A DNA stretch of 64,000 nucleotides, taken from positions 744,001-808,000 of the forward strand of contig PDUO01000008.1 in assembly GCA_003008705.1 (NCBI GenBank). Reading direction: 5' to 3'. Positions within the stretch are counted from its first letter, which is position 1. The number at the start of each line of letters is the position of its first letter. This document shows positions 27,258-38,119 of this stretch, in pieces. The position numbers were made by a program, and so were the translations under genes. The notes beneath the pieces were generated by a model. It was not told where the DNA came from. It saw nothing but the letters and a program-made list of their open reading frames with translations, and searched no databases. The DNA is from Pezicula radicicola. Taxonomy: Eukaryota > Ascomycota > Leotiomycetes > Helotiales > Dermateaceae.

Positions 27258-28683
27258 TCGGTTCGATATTTGGAAAAAAGACTTGTGGGTGAAGAACTGA
27301 CTGCTCCGAGGAATACCACTGTAGGAAGTGCTGGGGCAATTTTATCACATCCAACCTGTTTATCTCCAAGACCACGACGATTTAGATAGACGCCACTTTA
27401 GACCTTCTGTTTATGAGAGGAATAATGCGCCGGAGATCAAGATCTTGTATTATGCATAAGATAACCTTTTAAGCATCAATTTCCCCGGATTATGCATATG
27501 TCGACTTAGCTATGGCCAGAGTAACCAATGGTTCCCTACCATCAAACAAGTGTCAAGACTTCGGATTGTTTCAGGACTTCGTAGAAATTTTCTCGACACA
27601 ACCGCTCGCGTATTCATCAAATCTCTAGATGTCGTGCATTGAAGCTTTGAAGATTGAAAAGCGAAATGGCCAATCCACCACCTGGGCGACCCCATATGGC
27701 CTTGGCATTACCTGTAGATGTGCTATAGGGACTTGGCACTGTCTATCTGAGCCATAGGTACCCATTCCACCATGTCCTGTACTTTGCTGAAATTGCTAAT
27801 TGGATAAGCCGTCAAAACTTCACAGGGACTTTTCTGTCCCAGGAAGCAGTCGCCAAAAGACAACGATACTAGCAACTACACTCAGAAGTAGTGAAATTCG
27901 GCAAGTCTAAAGCTTATATTCATAACCGTCTTTTTCTTACGTCTTCACAGTTTACATAGCCATGAGAATAGCACACACATTGCCATCTTACTGCAGTACC
28001 ACAATGCTTGCCTGCGAAAGCTGGTCTTATCATCGCCTTTCGTTCCTTTTGCCAAGTGGGCCAAGAGATTATTCGGTTGCGTTCTGCGCCAAGTCCGTGC
28101 CAATACTTATAGGACAAGGAAGAAGTACTGTAGACTAAACTACCTACCTGAGCCTACCATCACTATCAGCAGATAGAATGCCCAGTTGTATCAGACCCAG
28201 GACGACTTTGAGCGTGACCCTCAGGTTTAATATATCATACTTCGGCGCGTTTCGTTTCAAAGAAGGAAAGGCTCTTGGCTACACTCTCTATCTTCACAGG
28301 TATTGGCTTATACAACCTAATTTGTTTGTTTCACTCTTGTTGCCTTCTATTTCGACAATGTGCTTATCAGTTCTCCCAAGACGCAGTACTGGAATTCTCG
28401 ATAACCAAATGCAAGTACAACCCGGGTCAAGTGGCCACTCCACTCTCACATCCCCCACAATCATCGACTATAATCGTCGGTTCGTCCTTTCAATTTCAAA
28501 TTTGGCCCCAGAAGAGCTCCAAGAAACCAGTCATGCTGTTTGGCCAAGGACAAATGGTATGGTACGGCCATGAAAAGCTGCTACATGAATTCCGCTATTA
28601 CAATATAGGCAGCCCATACCAATGCAGATTTATAAATTAGACCAACGCCCTCACGGATCTCTACTGTCCACCTACCCTCACTA
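27258..28683. other. Divergent intergenic region
   Basis: About 1.4 kb between two genes transcribed away from each other. No convincing gene. Overlapping open frames of 120-131 codons around 28178-28640 have no domain, no splice signals and no composition like neighbouring genes. Confidence 0.4.
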
Positions 28684-28727
28684 GCTTCTCTTCTTTTCTC
28701 TTCTCTTCTCTTCTCTTCTCTTCTATT
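28684..28727 (+). repeat. Pyrimidine microsatellite (TTCTC)n
   Basis: About forty bases of repeated TTCTC units lie some 30 bases before the deuterolysin start codon. Pyrimidine tracts near transcription starts are common in filamentous fungi, so it may be part of the core promoter or 5' leader. Confidence 0.8.
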
Positions 28728-28757
28728 TAGGCTTCCAGAGCACCACAATAGCTTAAA

Positions 28758-30015
28758 ATGCACGCCATCTTTCAAATACTAGCTATTGCGGCCCTCTCAA
28801 TTACTGTTTCAACTAGCCCAGTCGATATCTACAAGCGAGACTCCCCACTCGATGTCACTTTAACTGCTGTTGACAATGCGGTTTTTAAGGCTACTGTTAC
28901 TAACACGGGGGCTGAAGACTTGAAGCTGCTCGCTTATGGAACCCTTTTTGACTCTGCTCCTGTTCAGAAACTTAATGTTTTTGCTGCAAGTGAGTCATTG
29001 GTCCTTCTTACTGCTAGTCTTCTAAGTTGATCTGAGTAACTCGCTTGACTTGAGTAACTAAGAATACTACGATATCATTCTTCTATGAATAGCACTAATC
29101 AATATTCTTAAGACTCCTCAACTGCCTCTCCCTTTACCGGCATTCTCCGATCAGTTAAGAGCACAGGCCTTGCTGATGAGTCGTTTGTCTCTCTCCCAGC
29201 AGGAGCCACTTACGAGACCACCATTGATACTGCCACTGTGCACGATATCTCGTCCACGGGCGCCTACACCTTCGTTGCCGAAGGCTCCGTCCCTTATGCC
29301 AAAGCCAACTCAAGCGACCTCAGCGGAAAAGCAGTCTACTTTAAGTCCAACGCTCTCACGGTTGACGTTGATGGAGACGCCGCTGCTGCAGTTCCTTATA
29401 CAATTCCCACTTCCCTGAAGCGAGCCGACGTTCAATCTGGTTGTTCCTCCGCTCAAAACTCAGCAACCACCCAAGCGCTTGCCAACTGCGCGTCGCTTGC
29501 AAACGCAGCCTCCACTGCCGCCACTTCAGGCTCATCATCCAAGTTTTCCGAGTACTTTAAGACCACCAGTACCTCGACCCGCTCTGTCGTTGCCGCCCGG
29601 TTGTCCGCTGTCGCCTCCGAATGTAGCTCTGTTACTTCAGACGCCATCGATTACTACTGTACAGATATCTACGGTTACTGCGAATCTGACGTCCTCGCTT
29701 ATACGATTCCTACCCAGAGTGCAGTCATCAACTGCCCTCTTTATTATAGCGAGTTGACAGCTTTGACTGATACCTGCCATGAGCAAGATCAAGCTACAAC
29801 TACTCTTCATGAACTGACCCACGCTCCTGCTGTTTACTCTCCTGGAACGGATGATTATGGTTACGGATATGCTGCTGCTACTAGGTTGAGTAGTTCTGCT
29901 GCTGTTCTCAATGCTGATAGTTATGCTCTTTATGCTAATGGTATGTTTGATCTTTGGTCTGTTAAGTGACGTGGGTGCTAATCGTTTTGCTTTAGCTATT
30001 TATGTTGGATGTTAG
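28758..30015 (+). CDS. Deuterolysin, secreted M35 metalloprotease
   Basis: Three exons, 28758-28989, 29113-29940 and 29996-30015, give 359 residues. The last exon adds only six codons and a stop, producing the usual YANAIY...C ending of M35 enzymes; without it the reading frame runs into intron sequence. A signal peptide (MHAIFQILAIAALSITVSTS) is followed by a prodomain ending near a Lys-Arg site in IPTSLKRADVQSGC. The zinc site is H310-ELT-H314 and the third ligand Asp is in the aspzincin motif GTDDYGYG. Cysteines around CSSAQ, DYYCTD, GYCES and NCPLYY match the disulphide pattern. It would be an extracellular acid- or heat-tolerant endopeptidase. Length is typical. Confidence 0.93.
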
Positions 30016-30393
30016 ATGAGTAACTCGCCTGACTTAGGTAATTTACTTGATGTTAGTAACTTAGATGTGGCAGTGTTATCTCGGACTGTTGATGAGTCTT
30101 AGAAGGAACGTCTATGGTGATGCCAGAACACTTTCTATTCTTGTACATATTTTCATGTTTCGTTTTCTATAAGTGTACAGATTTTTGGCAGAGTAAAAGC
30201 GCTGGAGATTTCTCGCAACTGTACAAAATACAACGTTTCAGCCATGTCTAATAACTATCTAGGTGTCAAGTGAGTTATCTGAAAGTCAGTCAGAGTGAAT
30301 TAGTAAAGTTCCAGTATATTACCGACTTTGGACTTTTAGTTACTACTGCTCTTACCTACTGAATTGGTTTTCCGCAACTCATTTTCGAAGTTA
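30016..30393. other. Intergenic region
   Basis: AT-rich 3' region of the deuterolysin gene; no gene seen. Confidence 0.4.
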
Positions 30394-30622
30394 CACACAG
30401 CCTACTCAGCTAGCCAGTAAGAACACCAGACCAAGTCTTGAATTCCAAATATCAAGCCAGTTGACGGGTCGGGACGAAACTGCTGGGAATTCCGTGTACT
30501 TGTACAAGTACGTAGGGTAATGGCGAAGTGCATACCCTTTCTTACCCGAGCTGATAGGGACAGATGGGATATGCGAGAGAATACGAAGGTACGGTTCCGG
30601 GTGATACAAAACACAACATGAG
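30394..30622 (+). repeat. Imperfect direct repeat, copy A
   Basis: Aligns by eye with 31558-31712. The clearest shared part is ATGGCGAAGTGCATACCC against ATGGCGATGTGCATACCC, then CGAGCTGAT and a common end ACAAAA-CACAACA. Copy A holds about 80 bases near 30425-30500 and a 10-base insert (TTTCTTACCC) absent from copy B. Copy A ends just before the P450 fragment begins. Confidence 0.65.
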
Positions 30623-30633
30623 ATTTTAAAGTG

Positions 30634-31217
30634 ATGGCACAATTAAGCAACTGTCACAGATCGGGCCTACTTGAAGCCTGTTTGAAGGAAAGTCTACGTC
30701 TAACTTGCCCAGTGAGAGGAAGGCTTCCATGGATAGTACCAAAAGCAGGTTGGACTTTTGAAGGTCATCATTTTAGACCCGGCGTGCGTATTAGAATCAA
30801 CATATACACAGCGTCTTTACTAACAATCGTCAGCGGCTCTGTCTTCTCAGAATGTTATGATGAGTCTGTGTTTCCAAGACCGTTCGAATTTATTCCAGAG
30901 AGGTGGCTAGTAGAAGACACATCCATGATGTTATGGTATTATCACCCGTTATCTCGAGGTACAAGACAGTGTATTGGTCAAACGTAAGCGTCCTTAACCA
31001 CTCCTAAGTATTTCAGTTAATCCTTAAGTGGTAGCTAATGATTTCTTCTTGGCCTTTTAGTCTATCACTTATTGAGCAGTATATTGCGTTCTCAGAGTTA
31101 ATCCTTCGCTTCAATCCAATTGGCATCCTGGGCGAGAAGCCAAAGTACAGGGAATTTATTACACTGGTTGTGGATGTTGATTTTAAAGTGAAATTAAGAA
31201 TAGCAGATACAGTATAG
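30634..31217 (+). pseudogene. Cytochrome P450 C-terminal fragment
   Basis: Two exons, 30634-30983 and 31061-31217, give an open 168-residue product starting at ATG. It contains only the C-terminal third of a P450: the K-helix ExxR in LLEACLKESLRL, the PERF-region FPRPFEFIPERWL, and the haem loop HPLSRGTRQCIGQT with the axial Cys, followed after the intron by LIEQYIAFSELILRFNP. The roughly 330 residues holding the membrane anchor and the I helix are missing, so it cannot be a functional P450. Part of the segment around RPGVRIRINIYTAS may be unspliced intron. The fragment lies between two related direct repeats, suggesting it was left by rearrangement. Confidence 0.8.
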
Positions 31218-31557
31218 GGAATAAGTAATGTCTCGGCTTCTTTCAATCTGTTAAAGATTGCCTGCATGACTTACACAATTAGACTATTAGCTCAGAGCAT
31301 ACCTTGTGAGCGGAAAGGAATCAGAGGGTCGTTTGTAGACGTAAGAGTGAAGTACCCTGGTTTCATTAGAAGCTGAAAGTATTATACTAGCGAAAATATT
31401 ACCTTAATTCAAGTCATTTACCTAAAACCAACTTTAAGTAAGTTGTTAAGTAAGTTACAGACTCTTATGTGTAGTCACGTGGTGCTGCCTATCATTCTCC
31501 AGAACATATATACTAAAGACGTCATTAAATTGACTTTCTCGTAGCTTATCTTGAAGG
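31218..31557. other. Intergenic region
   Basis: About 340 bases, AT-rich, with no gene signal. Confidence 0.4.
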
Positions 31558-31712
31558 TACACACATCTCACTCAGCTGACCTATTAGTACAGGTAATAAG
31601 CTTTACGTACGGTAAATGGCGATGTGCATACCCGAGCTGATGGGAGGGGAAGGGGCATGTGAAGGAATACGGTTATACAATTCCGAGGTGCTACAAAAAC
31701 ACAACAAGACCC
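31558..31712 (+). repeat. Imperfect direct repeat, copy B
   Basis: Partner of 30394-30622. It lies 140 bases before the start of the zinc dehydrogenase gene and so may include its promoter. It is shorter than copy A. Confidence 0.65.
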
Positions 31713-31854
31713 GGAATCCATCCATCACAAATCGTAAATAGGAATTTCAAATCGGAAGATGAGGAGAGAAATTAATTTGCAAATTATTATTGAGCTTTTA
31801 AATTCCGAACGTAAAGAAAATAGATAGGATAAGCTACGTGGGACGAAGTGAAAG

Positions 31855-33169
31855 ATGGAGAAGAGCACAATGAGAGCAGCTCGTTTCTATGGTAATAGGA
31901 ATATTCGAATTGATGAGGTTTCGATCCCTGTACCGGAGGAAAATGAGGTGCTTATTGAGATTGAATGGTGTGGGATTTGTGGTTCTGATCTTCATGAGTT
32001 TACAGATGGTATATTTTCTAAACTTTTGGCCACTCTATTGCCTCAAAGGACTCAGAATATGATCTAACAAGGCTAAAAAGGGCCATCAACATGTCGCAAA
32101 CCAGGGAATCCACATCCCCTAACACATGAAACTCTTCCATCAACCCTCGGCCATGAATTCTGCGGTCGCATCATTCAAATTCCCCAAATCTCAAACTCAG
32201 ACTTGAAAATCGGACAAGCAGTAATGGTTGATCCGCGATTATATTGCGGATCTTGCTCTAGATGTAAGAGTGCTGAAACACATGGATGTAAGAAATGGGG
32301 ATTTAGAGGATATAACGGTAAAGGTGGCGGATTATCTGAATTCATAGCTGTTGATACCTCAATGGTTTATCCAATTCCTGAAGAGATGCTGGATATTGCT
32401 GCATGGATTGAACCATTAGCAGTAGCACTACACGCTATAAAACTTACCAACCTACCATCTTCTGAATTCTCAGGGAAAAGTTTCTTGATTTTGGGTGGTG
32501 GACCGATTGGAATTGCGGTTATGCTTATTTTGAGAATGAAAGGCGCTGGACGGATTTTTGTGAGCGAACCTACGAGTAAGAGAAGGGTGATGAATGCGGA
32601 GTTGGCGGATTTGGTGATGGATCCGAGGGAGGTGAGGGTTGGTGATAAGTGTAGAATGGAGACTGGAGGTGAGGGCGTGGAGTTTGTTTTTGATTGTGCG
32701 GGAGTTGGGAAGGCGTTGGAGGATGGTATGGATGCTTTGAGATGGAAGGGGATGTATATTAATGTTGCAAGTTGGGTTACACCTGTAAGTCCTTCCATTC
32801 TCATTTGAATACATGGAGTCTGTAGAAGCTGATTATGAATTCAGTTCATCGTTCCATTGCAGTATTTCATGACCAAGGAACTTGTCGTTAAGTGTTCGTT
32901 CTGTTATAATGATGAGGATTTTAAAGAGACTGTTGATGCTTTTAGTATAGGTATGTATGTTTTGTTCGAGAGCGTCTTTTTGCTTTTGAGATTAGGAAAT
33001 CTTGGGTATTTACTTTAGGTTAGGTGCATTTCCAGGGATTGAAAAGCTGATTACGAGTCGGGTTTTGCTTGAAGATGTTGTTGAGAAGGGATTTGAAGAG
33101 TTGTTGTCGAATACGGATGATCATATCAAGATCATGGTATCACCCAAAAAGGCACTATTTCAGGCTTAA
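31855..33169 (+). CDS. Zinc medium-chain dehydrogenase, butanediol type
   Basis: Four exons, 31855-32008, 32081-32784, 32845-32950 and 33024-33169, give 369 residues in frame. The family oxidises secondary alcohols such as 2,3-butanediol, or polyols, with NAD. Catalytic zinc ligands are Cys42 in EWCGICGSDLHEF and the His/Glu of TLGHEFCG; the structural zinc site is the four-cysteine lobe in YCGSCSRCKSAETHGC. The Rossmann fold glycines are in FLILGGGPIGIAV. A cytosolic soluble enzyme is expected. The start could also be the next ATG at 31870 (MRAARFYG). The last intron uses the acceptor at 33023 so that GAFPGIEKLITSR matches the family. Exon 2 turns from A/C-rich to G/T-rich. Confidence 0.9.
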
Positions 33170-35142
33170 ACAAAGAAATGCACAATTCATCAGAGAAAAG
33201 GTCTGAAGCACTACAAATACTCCTAATTGAACTTTACTACTATTCCCATCGTCAAAAGTGCTCTTAGCTCGTAGAGTATGAAGACATCACAGTTATCCTT
33301 TGACTGGGTCCTATTTCAAAAAATTTAAGCTACAGCTGAAGGACGAAAATTCCATCCGTTTGACTGTGACATTGAGGAATCTCTGGCGAATTGGGGAAGT
33401 GCTTGCTCTCTTGCAGGAGACGCCCAAGTCAGAACTCTCACCATTTCATTTACATCATCTTGAACGTATAATTCGGAAGACTGTATTCCGTTTCAACCAA
33501 ACCCAGAAGTTTTCAATGACAGCGCCCAGAATATATACAGTACATTTGCCTTAATAAATAATAAATATCGTTGTATCGTTGTATCCTCGCCACGGATTTC
33601 AATGCCTTGTTCGTATCGTTTGAAGCCTGCTCATTCAACCCCTTTCATAAATCTAGACGTATTTAGTCTTAACAAATAATCTAGAACTCTCTGCCAGCTT
33701 ATATTCTAATACAGCGGATCTACATGTCCCGAAATCTACTTGGCATTGAAAGAAGAAACCCAAAGAAGTTGGAATGTTAAGGTTCCATCCTAACATAACT
33801 CAGTCTATTGAGTCGATGCACATGTGAGGTTGACATTTTGCATGTGACTTTTCAAGCAACCTCACCAGACTTGTTGACGTCACTCGAGATATTCGAGTTA
33901 CCCTTTTCAGCCACACTAACTCAACCTTCCTATCTTTCACCCCTGCCCGATAAGCTCCACAGATACAACATGACACACGCCACAGCCGGTATCTCTACAC
34001 TATCGCAGCTGTCACTGTTGCGGGTTATCCATAGAGTCGGTTTCCTAGCCAGGCCCAAGATCCTCTTTCTGGAAATGTTTCGGCCACCTAAAGCTCGATA
34101 GATCCCTAAGAGTTCCGTGCCTTGGAACCAATAGGTCGGTGACATGGTTGTGGTTCCAATTAATATTAAGACTAAAGGACCAGATGATCATCTGTCGTAA
34201 AGGACGAATTCAATTCAGCTGAGGCTGAATTCTCTGTACACTGCGTGCTGTGGTCGAACGTTTCGTATGGGTAATCAGAGGCATAATTGGCCGATACAAT
34301 TAATTTCCAGAAGTTAGCTCCTTCTATAAGCTAAAGAGTCTTACCGATGACTGCAAGACAGTCTTATTCTATGGTTAAATTAATAAACATCTTCGATTTC
34401 GCGGGGTACCCAGCTAGATTATTTCTAAAGATTATATCTGAGTTCCTACGACAAGGGGCTTGGTTTCCCAAGCTGATTACCCAGGTCACCTCACATTGCT
34501 TTTTCTCAGCACAATCTAGATGGCTGATTTATCCACTGAGTTCTATTTTGCTATCATGAGACAATGTTCCTTCGCACGTCGTTGTGCAGTGTTACCTTTT
34601 AGCGACCACTATCGTTCGTCTGTTACCTATTAATTCCTCAATTACTCGTAAGCGAGGGAATAGCCCCACGAAAAGCCACAGGTCTGGGCGATGGAGTCGA
34701 CCCGACGATAAGCTTCGCGGGTTTCCTTGGCGGAGAGATCTGTCCTTGGCCATTGGGTGCCGTTACGGTCGCGCTTACCTTACTTACCTTGTTCCTCTAC
34801 AAGCCTACCTGTCGCTTTAGGTAAGGCTCCTTCCCCATGTCTCATGCACTTATTTTTACAAGCTCTTGCTTACTTCCAGGACGGCTTTCCTCCTCATGTT
34901 TACTTCTTCTTCTCTTCATTCTTCCATCAACTACAACAGTCCTACAATATTATCACCACCGGCCTCACCTATATGTCAATGCCCTCGTCGAGATATTATT
35001 ATTCTCTGGTACATTCTTGCGTACCTCACCACGTCACTGAAAATATTTTCCTCAGACTCGTTACCTCAGCTTCGAAGTCTATGTACAATACAGAGACAAT
35101 ACACCTTTGCCGCTACGACGACACCCGTACAGAAACGCCACG
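33170..35142. other. Long intergenic region and permease leader
   Basis: About 2 kb without a supported gene. From about 34800 the sequence is rich in C and T with CTTCC-like runs, consistent with the 5' leader of the permease at 35143; a leader intron is possible. Open frames of up to 143 codons at 34580-35170 follow the low-complexity composition and have no domain. Confidence 0.4.
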
Positions 35143-36855
35143 ATGTCTGCTCCAATAAGCCGCGTCGGTAGTAAGCTGTCGACAGATAGCAAAACTCTCG
35201 CATTCCTCGGAAAGAAGGCAGTTCTCAAGCGTCGTTTCGGCTTTTGGTCCCTCCTGGCCTTCGCAGTCTGTGAACTCATCACTTGGGAGACGGTTCTTGC
35301 CCTCTTCTCTCAAGGCCTTGAAAATGGCGGCCCGGCAGGTCTCATCTGGGGGTTCCTAATCGCCTGGTTCTCAACCATGTCGGTGTATATTACCATTTCG
35401 GAGCTGGCATCCATGGCACCCATCGCCAGTGGTCAATACTATTGGGTATACATGCTAGCACCGCCCAGTTACAGGGTAATCGGGAGTTACTTGGTTGGGT
35501 GGTTGACAACTCTGGCTTGGATTGCCACTGTTGCAACGGAGAGCTTATTTGCTGGAACCATTATCCAGGGTCTCTTAATTCTGAACTATCCAAGCTATGA
35601 GGCCAAGCAGTGGCAAGGTACATTGCTAACTTGGTTCGTTATCTGCGTCAACGTTTTCACCAACGTCGCACTCCCGGACGCGCTACCCTATATTGAGATG
35701 GTCGTTATGGTTTTTCACATTGGAGGTTTCTTCGGCATAATGATCTCGCTACTTGTGAAAACCTCACAAAATGAACAATTTAGCACGGCATCGGCGGTCT
35801 TTCTTACGGCTTTTAACAATGGCGGATGGTCAACTCAAGGTCTCTCATTCTGTGTTGGCTTCCTTGGAAACGTGGCAACATTTGTTGGAGCTGACGCCTC
35901 AGTCCATATGGCAGAAGAAGTCGAACATGCTTCGCTGAACATCCCTCGAGCCATCTGTTATGGTATGGTCATAAACGGTGCCGTTGGCTTGGCGATGATG
36001 CTCACGATCCTTTTCTGCCTCGGAGATGTCGAGTCTGTTCTCGAAGGCAAGACCGGTTTTCCATTTATTCAAGTCTTCTACAACAGTGTTCAGTCAGTTC
36101 CCGGTGCCGTAGCTATGGGCACTATTGTTCTTGCCTTGACTTGGTGTTGTTCTACCGGAATAACAACTGCGGCTAGTCGGATGGCGTGGAGTTTTGGCCG
36201 CGACAGGGGATTGCCCTTCTCGAACTATATCGGAAAGCACGACGACAAGAGGGGGTTCCCGAAAACTGCAGTGTTTGTTGTCACTGCTTTTGCCGCATTG
36301 CTAACCCTTATATACATCGGTTCATATGCAGCGTTCAACGATGTGATTTCACTTACCATTACTGGGTTTTACGGCTCTTACCTTGCTCCATGTGCACTAC
36401 TCCTCTACCACCGTTTCCAGGACAACATCCTCGAGCACGGTCGTATTGAGGGACTTGACGGAAACCGTGAGGTTACTGAGCCTGCAGTAGCCATTGGACA
36501 TGATGAAAAGCATAAAGTCACTACTCCCGAGCCAGAGTCCACCCACGAACCCGAAATTTGGGAACCTCGTCTAATGTGGGGCCCATGGCGTATTGGTGGA
36601 TGGTTGGGAATTATGAACAATATGTACGCCTGTGTTTATATGGTGTTCGTCATCTTCTGGAGCGTGTGGCCCGCAGCGACACCAGTAGTGGCCAATACGA
36701 TGAACTACTCTATTGTTGTCACAGGAGGCGTTCTGATTTTCAGCGCCATTTACTATTATGTTCGAGGGCGGGAGTCTTATAAGGGACCTGTCAAGGATGT
36801 TGAAGTTGAGTCGACCGGGCATGGTATCGTCAACTCTGAGTCCGACCATGTATAA
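35143..36855 (+). CDS. APC-superfamily permease (amino acid/choline/GABA type)
   Basis: Single exon of 570 residues, unusual here for having no intron. The ATG at 35143 is chosen over in-frame upstream codons because MSAPISRVGSKLSTD gives a normal cytoplasmic N-terminus. Twelve membrane helices fit, with the amino acid-choline transporter signatures: FGFWSLLAFAVCELITWETV at helix 1, GGPAGLIWGFLIAWFSTMSV, ISELASMAPIASGQYYWVYM and VGADASVHMAEEVEHASLNI (the helix 6 region), then TAASRMAWSFGRDRGLPFSN. It would import an amino acid or related amine through the plasma membrane. Codon use is evenly C-ending, unlike the skewed neighbours, suggesting good expression. Substrate is not identifiable. Confidence 0.92.
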   Translation: MSAPISRVGSKLSTDSKTLAFLGKKAVLKRRFGFWSLLAFAVCELITWETVLALFSQGLENGGPAGLIWGFLIAWFSTMSVYITISELASMAPIASGQYYWVYMLAPPSYRVIGSYLVGWLTTLAWIATVATESLFAGTIIQGLLILNYPSYEAKQWQGTLLTWFVICVNVFTNVALPDALPYIEMVVMVFHIGGFFGIMISLLVKTSQNEQFSTASAVFLTAFNNGGWSTQGLSFCVGFLGNVATFVGADASVHMAEEVEHASLNIPRAICYGMVINGAVGLAMMLTILFCLGDVESVLEGKTGFPFIQVFYNSVQSVPGAVAMGTIVLALTWCCSTGITTAASRMAWSFGRDRGLPFSNYIGKHDDKRGFPKTAVFVVTAFAALLTLIYIGSYAAFNDVISLTITGFYGSYLAPCALLLYHRFQDNILEHGRIEGLDGNREVTEPAVAIGHDEKHKVTTPEPESTHEPEIWEPRLMWGPWRIGGWLGIMNNMYACVYMVFVIFWSVWPAATPVVANTMNYSIVVTGGVLIFSAIYYYVRGRESYKGPVKDVEVESTGHGIVNSESDHV

Positions 36856-37446
36856 GTAAGGATAATGAATGATGTGACTATGAATGGTGTTGGAGTAGAT
36901 GGAGTAGCAGGTCGCGATTGGAATACACGGAACTAGAGGACTAATTTGCGGGTCTATGAGGATTATGGAGTCAAGGAGTATTGCTAGAAGAGTGGCGTTT
37001 GAGGGGTGGGAGACATTGTCAAGGTGACCTATGAAGCTTCACCATTCGAAGTCTACTTTTATCAACCCTTGTGGATGAAATTGATTAACTTACCCGTCCA
37101 AAGACTTGAACTGGCTTCGCAGTGAATTCGAGTTACATACCAGGGATACTCGTTTCCCGTCAGAATCAAATTCAAATCGTGATAGACTAGGACTATTCCC
37201 CTTTATTTTCACAAGCTCTACGAGTCTAAGTTCTTAGGCTAACCTTACAAAGTTTCACTTTATTGATATCACATTAGGTTTTACTGGAACAATTTCTCAC
37301 TTGCATACTTAGAAACAAGAACACCTCTGTAGTATTTAGACCTTGCATAACTAGCTAGCCTCCTCACCCAATCACAAAGTATAAATACTCAAAGTAGAAC
37401 AAAATGGCATAAAAGCTACGATCTACTAGTCTAGATTGTTACTCAA

Positions 37447-37471
37447 GTAGGTACGAAAGTACAGTACCTAC
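37447..37471. repeat. Short inverted repeat, GTAGGTAC arms
   Basis: Eight-base arms GTAGGTAC and GTACCTAC enclose a nine-base loop. A related palindrome occurs at 37831. Confidence 0.6.
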
Positions 37472-37831
37472 CTTTCGGGATTATATTACTAGAATGAGAT
37501 TAGATGAATTTGATTTGCTAAAATAATGCAGTACAGTAAGCGATTGAAAGATTAGACTTTAAAAGTTTAGCGACACTGATTACAGCGAGTCTGGTGAGTT
37601 ATTGCGTCATCATATGTTTTGTTTGCTCGGAAGTACTTCGTATCTTTCGTGGGACAGACAGTCTGGTACGTCTCGTATGAACTGACCGGAGATGCTTGTA
37701 AAGGGTCATTAACTCATTGGATCGCAAGAATCGCTCTTTTGTAAATGCCGACTATGACCGATGTCGCTGTTCGGCTATTGTGCCGACTTATCCACTATCC
37801 AATATGTCTGGTCAGTACAGTAGTGTACTGT

Positions 37832-37854
37832 AGGTAGGTACGGAATACCTACCT
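37832..37854. repeat. Short inverted repeat, AGGTAGGTA arms
   Basis: Nine-base arms AGGTAGGTA and TACCTACCT with a five-base loop, directly preceded by a second small palindrome CAGTACA/TGTACTG. It lies about 270 bases before the drug transporter start and could be regulatory; not tested. Confidence 0.6.
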
Positions 37855-38119
37855 GAGTTTAGTAAGGTTTCAGGTCCGTAGATACGGAGTTTTGAAAAGT
37901 TTAAAAGTCTTTTTGCTTTTGTTTTGTTTTTGGTTATTTATTGATACTTAACTTTCTTGAATGGAGAAGAGTGGGATTAGGTGGTGAATTTTTTGGCGAA
38001 GGGCTCGAACTTATGCTTGAAAGGGCTTGAAGTTTGAGGTTTTTGGCAATCTTGGCATCAGCACTACTTGGCGATACTTGGCAGGCTTAATTTGAAGTGA
38101 GTTGGGGCTAGAGGGGAGT

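Larger units (their letters stand above)
36856..38119. other. Intergenic region with small hairpins
   Basis: About 1.3 kb between permease and drug transporter. AT-rich, with two GTAGGTAC-type palindromes described separately. No gene. A minus-strand frame at 38011-38484 is only the complement of the low-complexity transporter start. Confidence 0.45.

Noticed and set aside
28178..28640. Overlapping plus-strand frames of 121-131 codons before the deuterolysin
   Set aside because: No family features, and they end in the likely promoter.
34584..35171. Open frames before the permease
   Set aside because: They follow a C/T-rich leader and have no domain; the permease start at 35143 explains the region.
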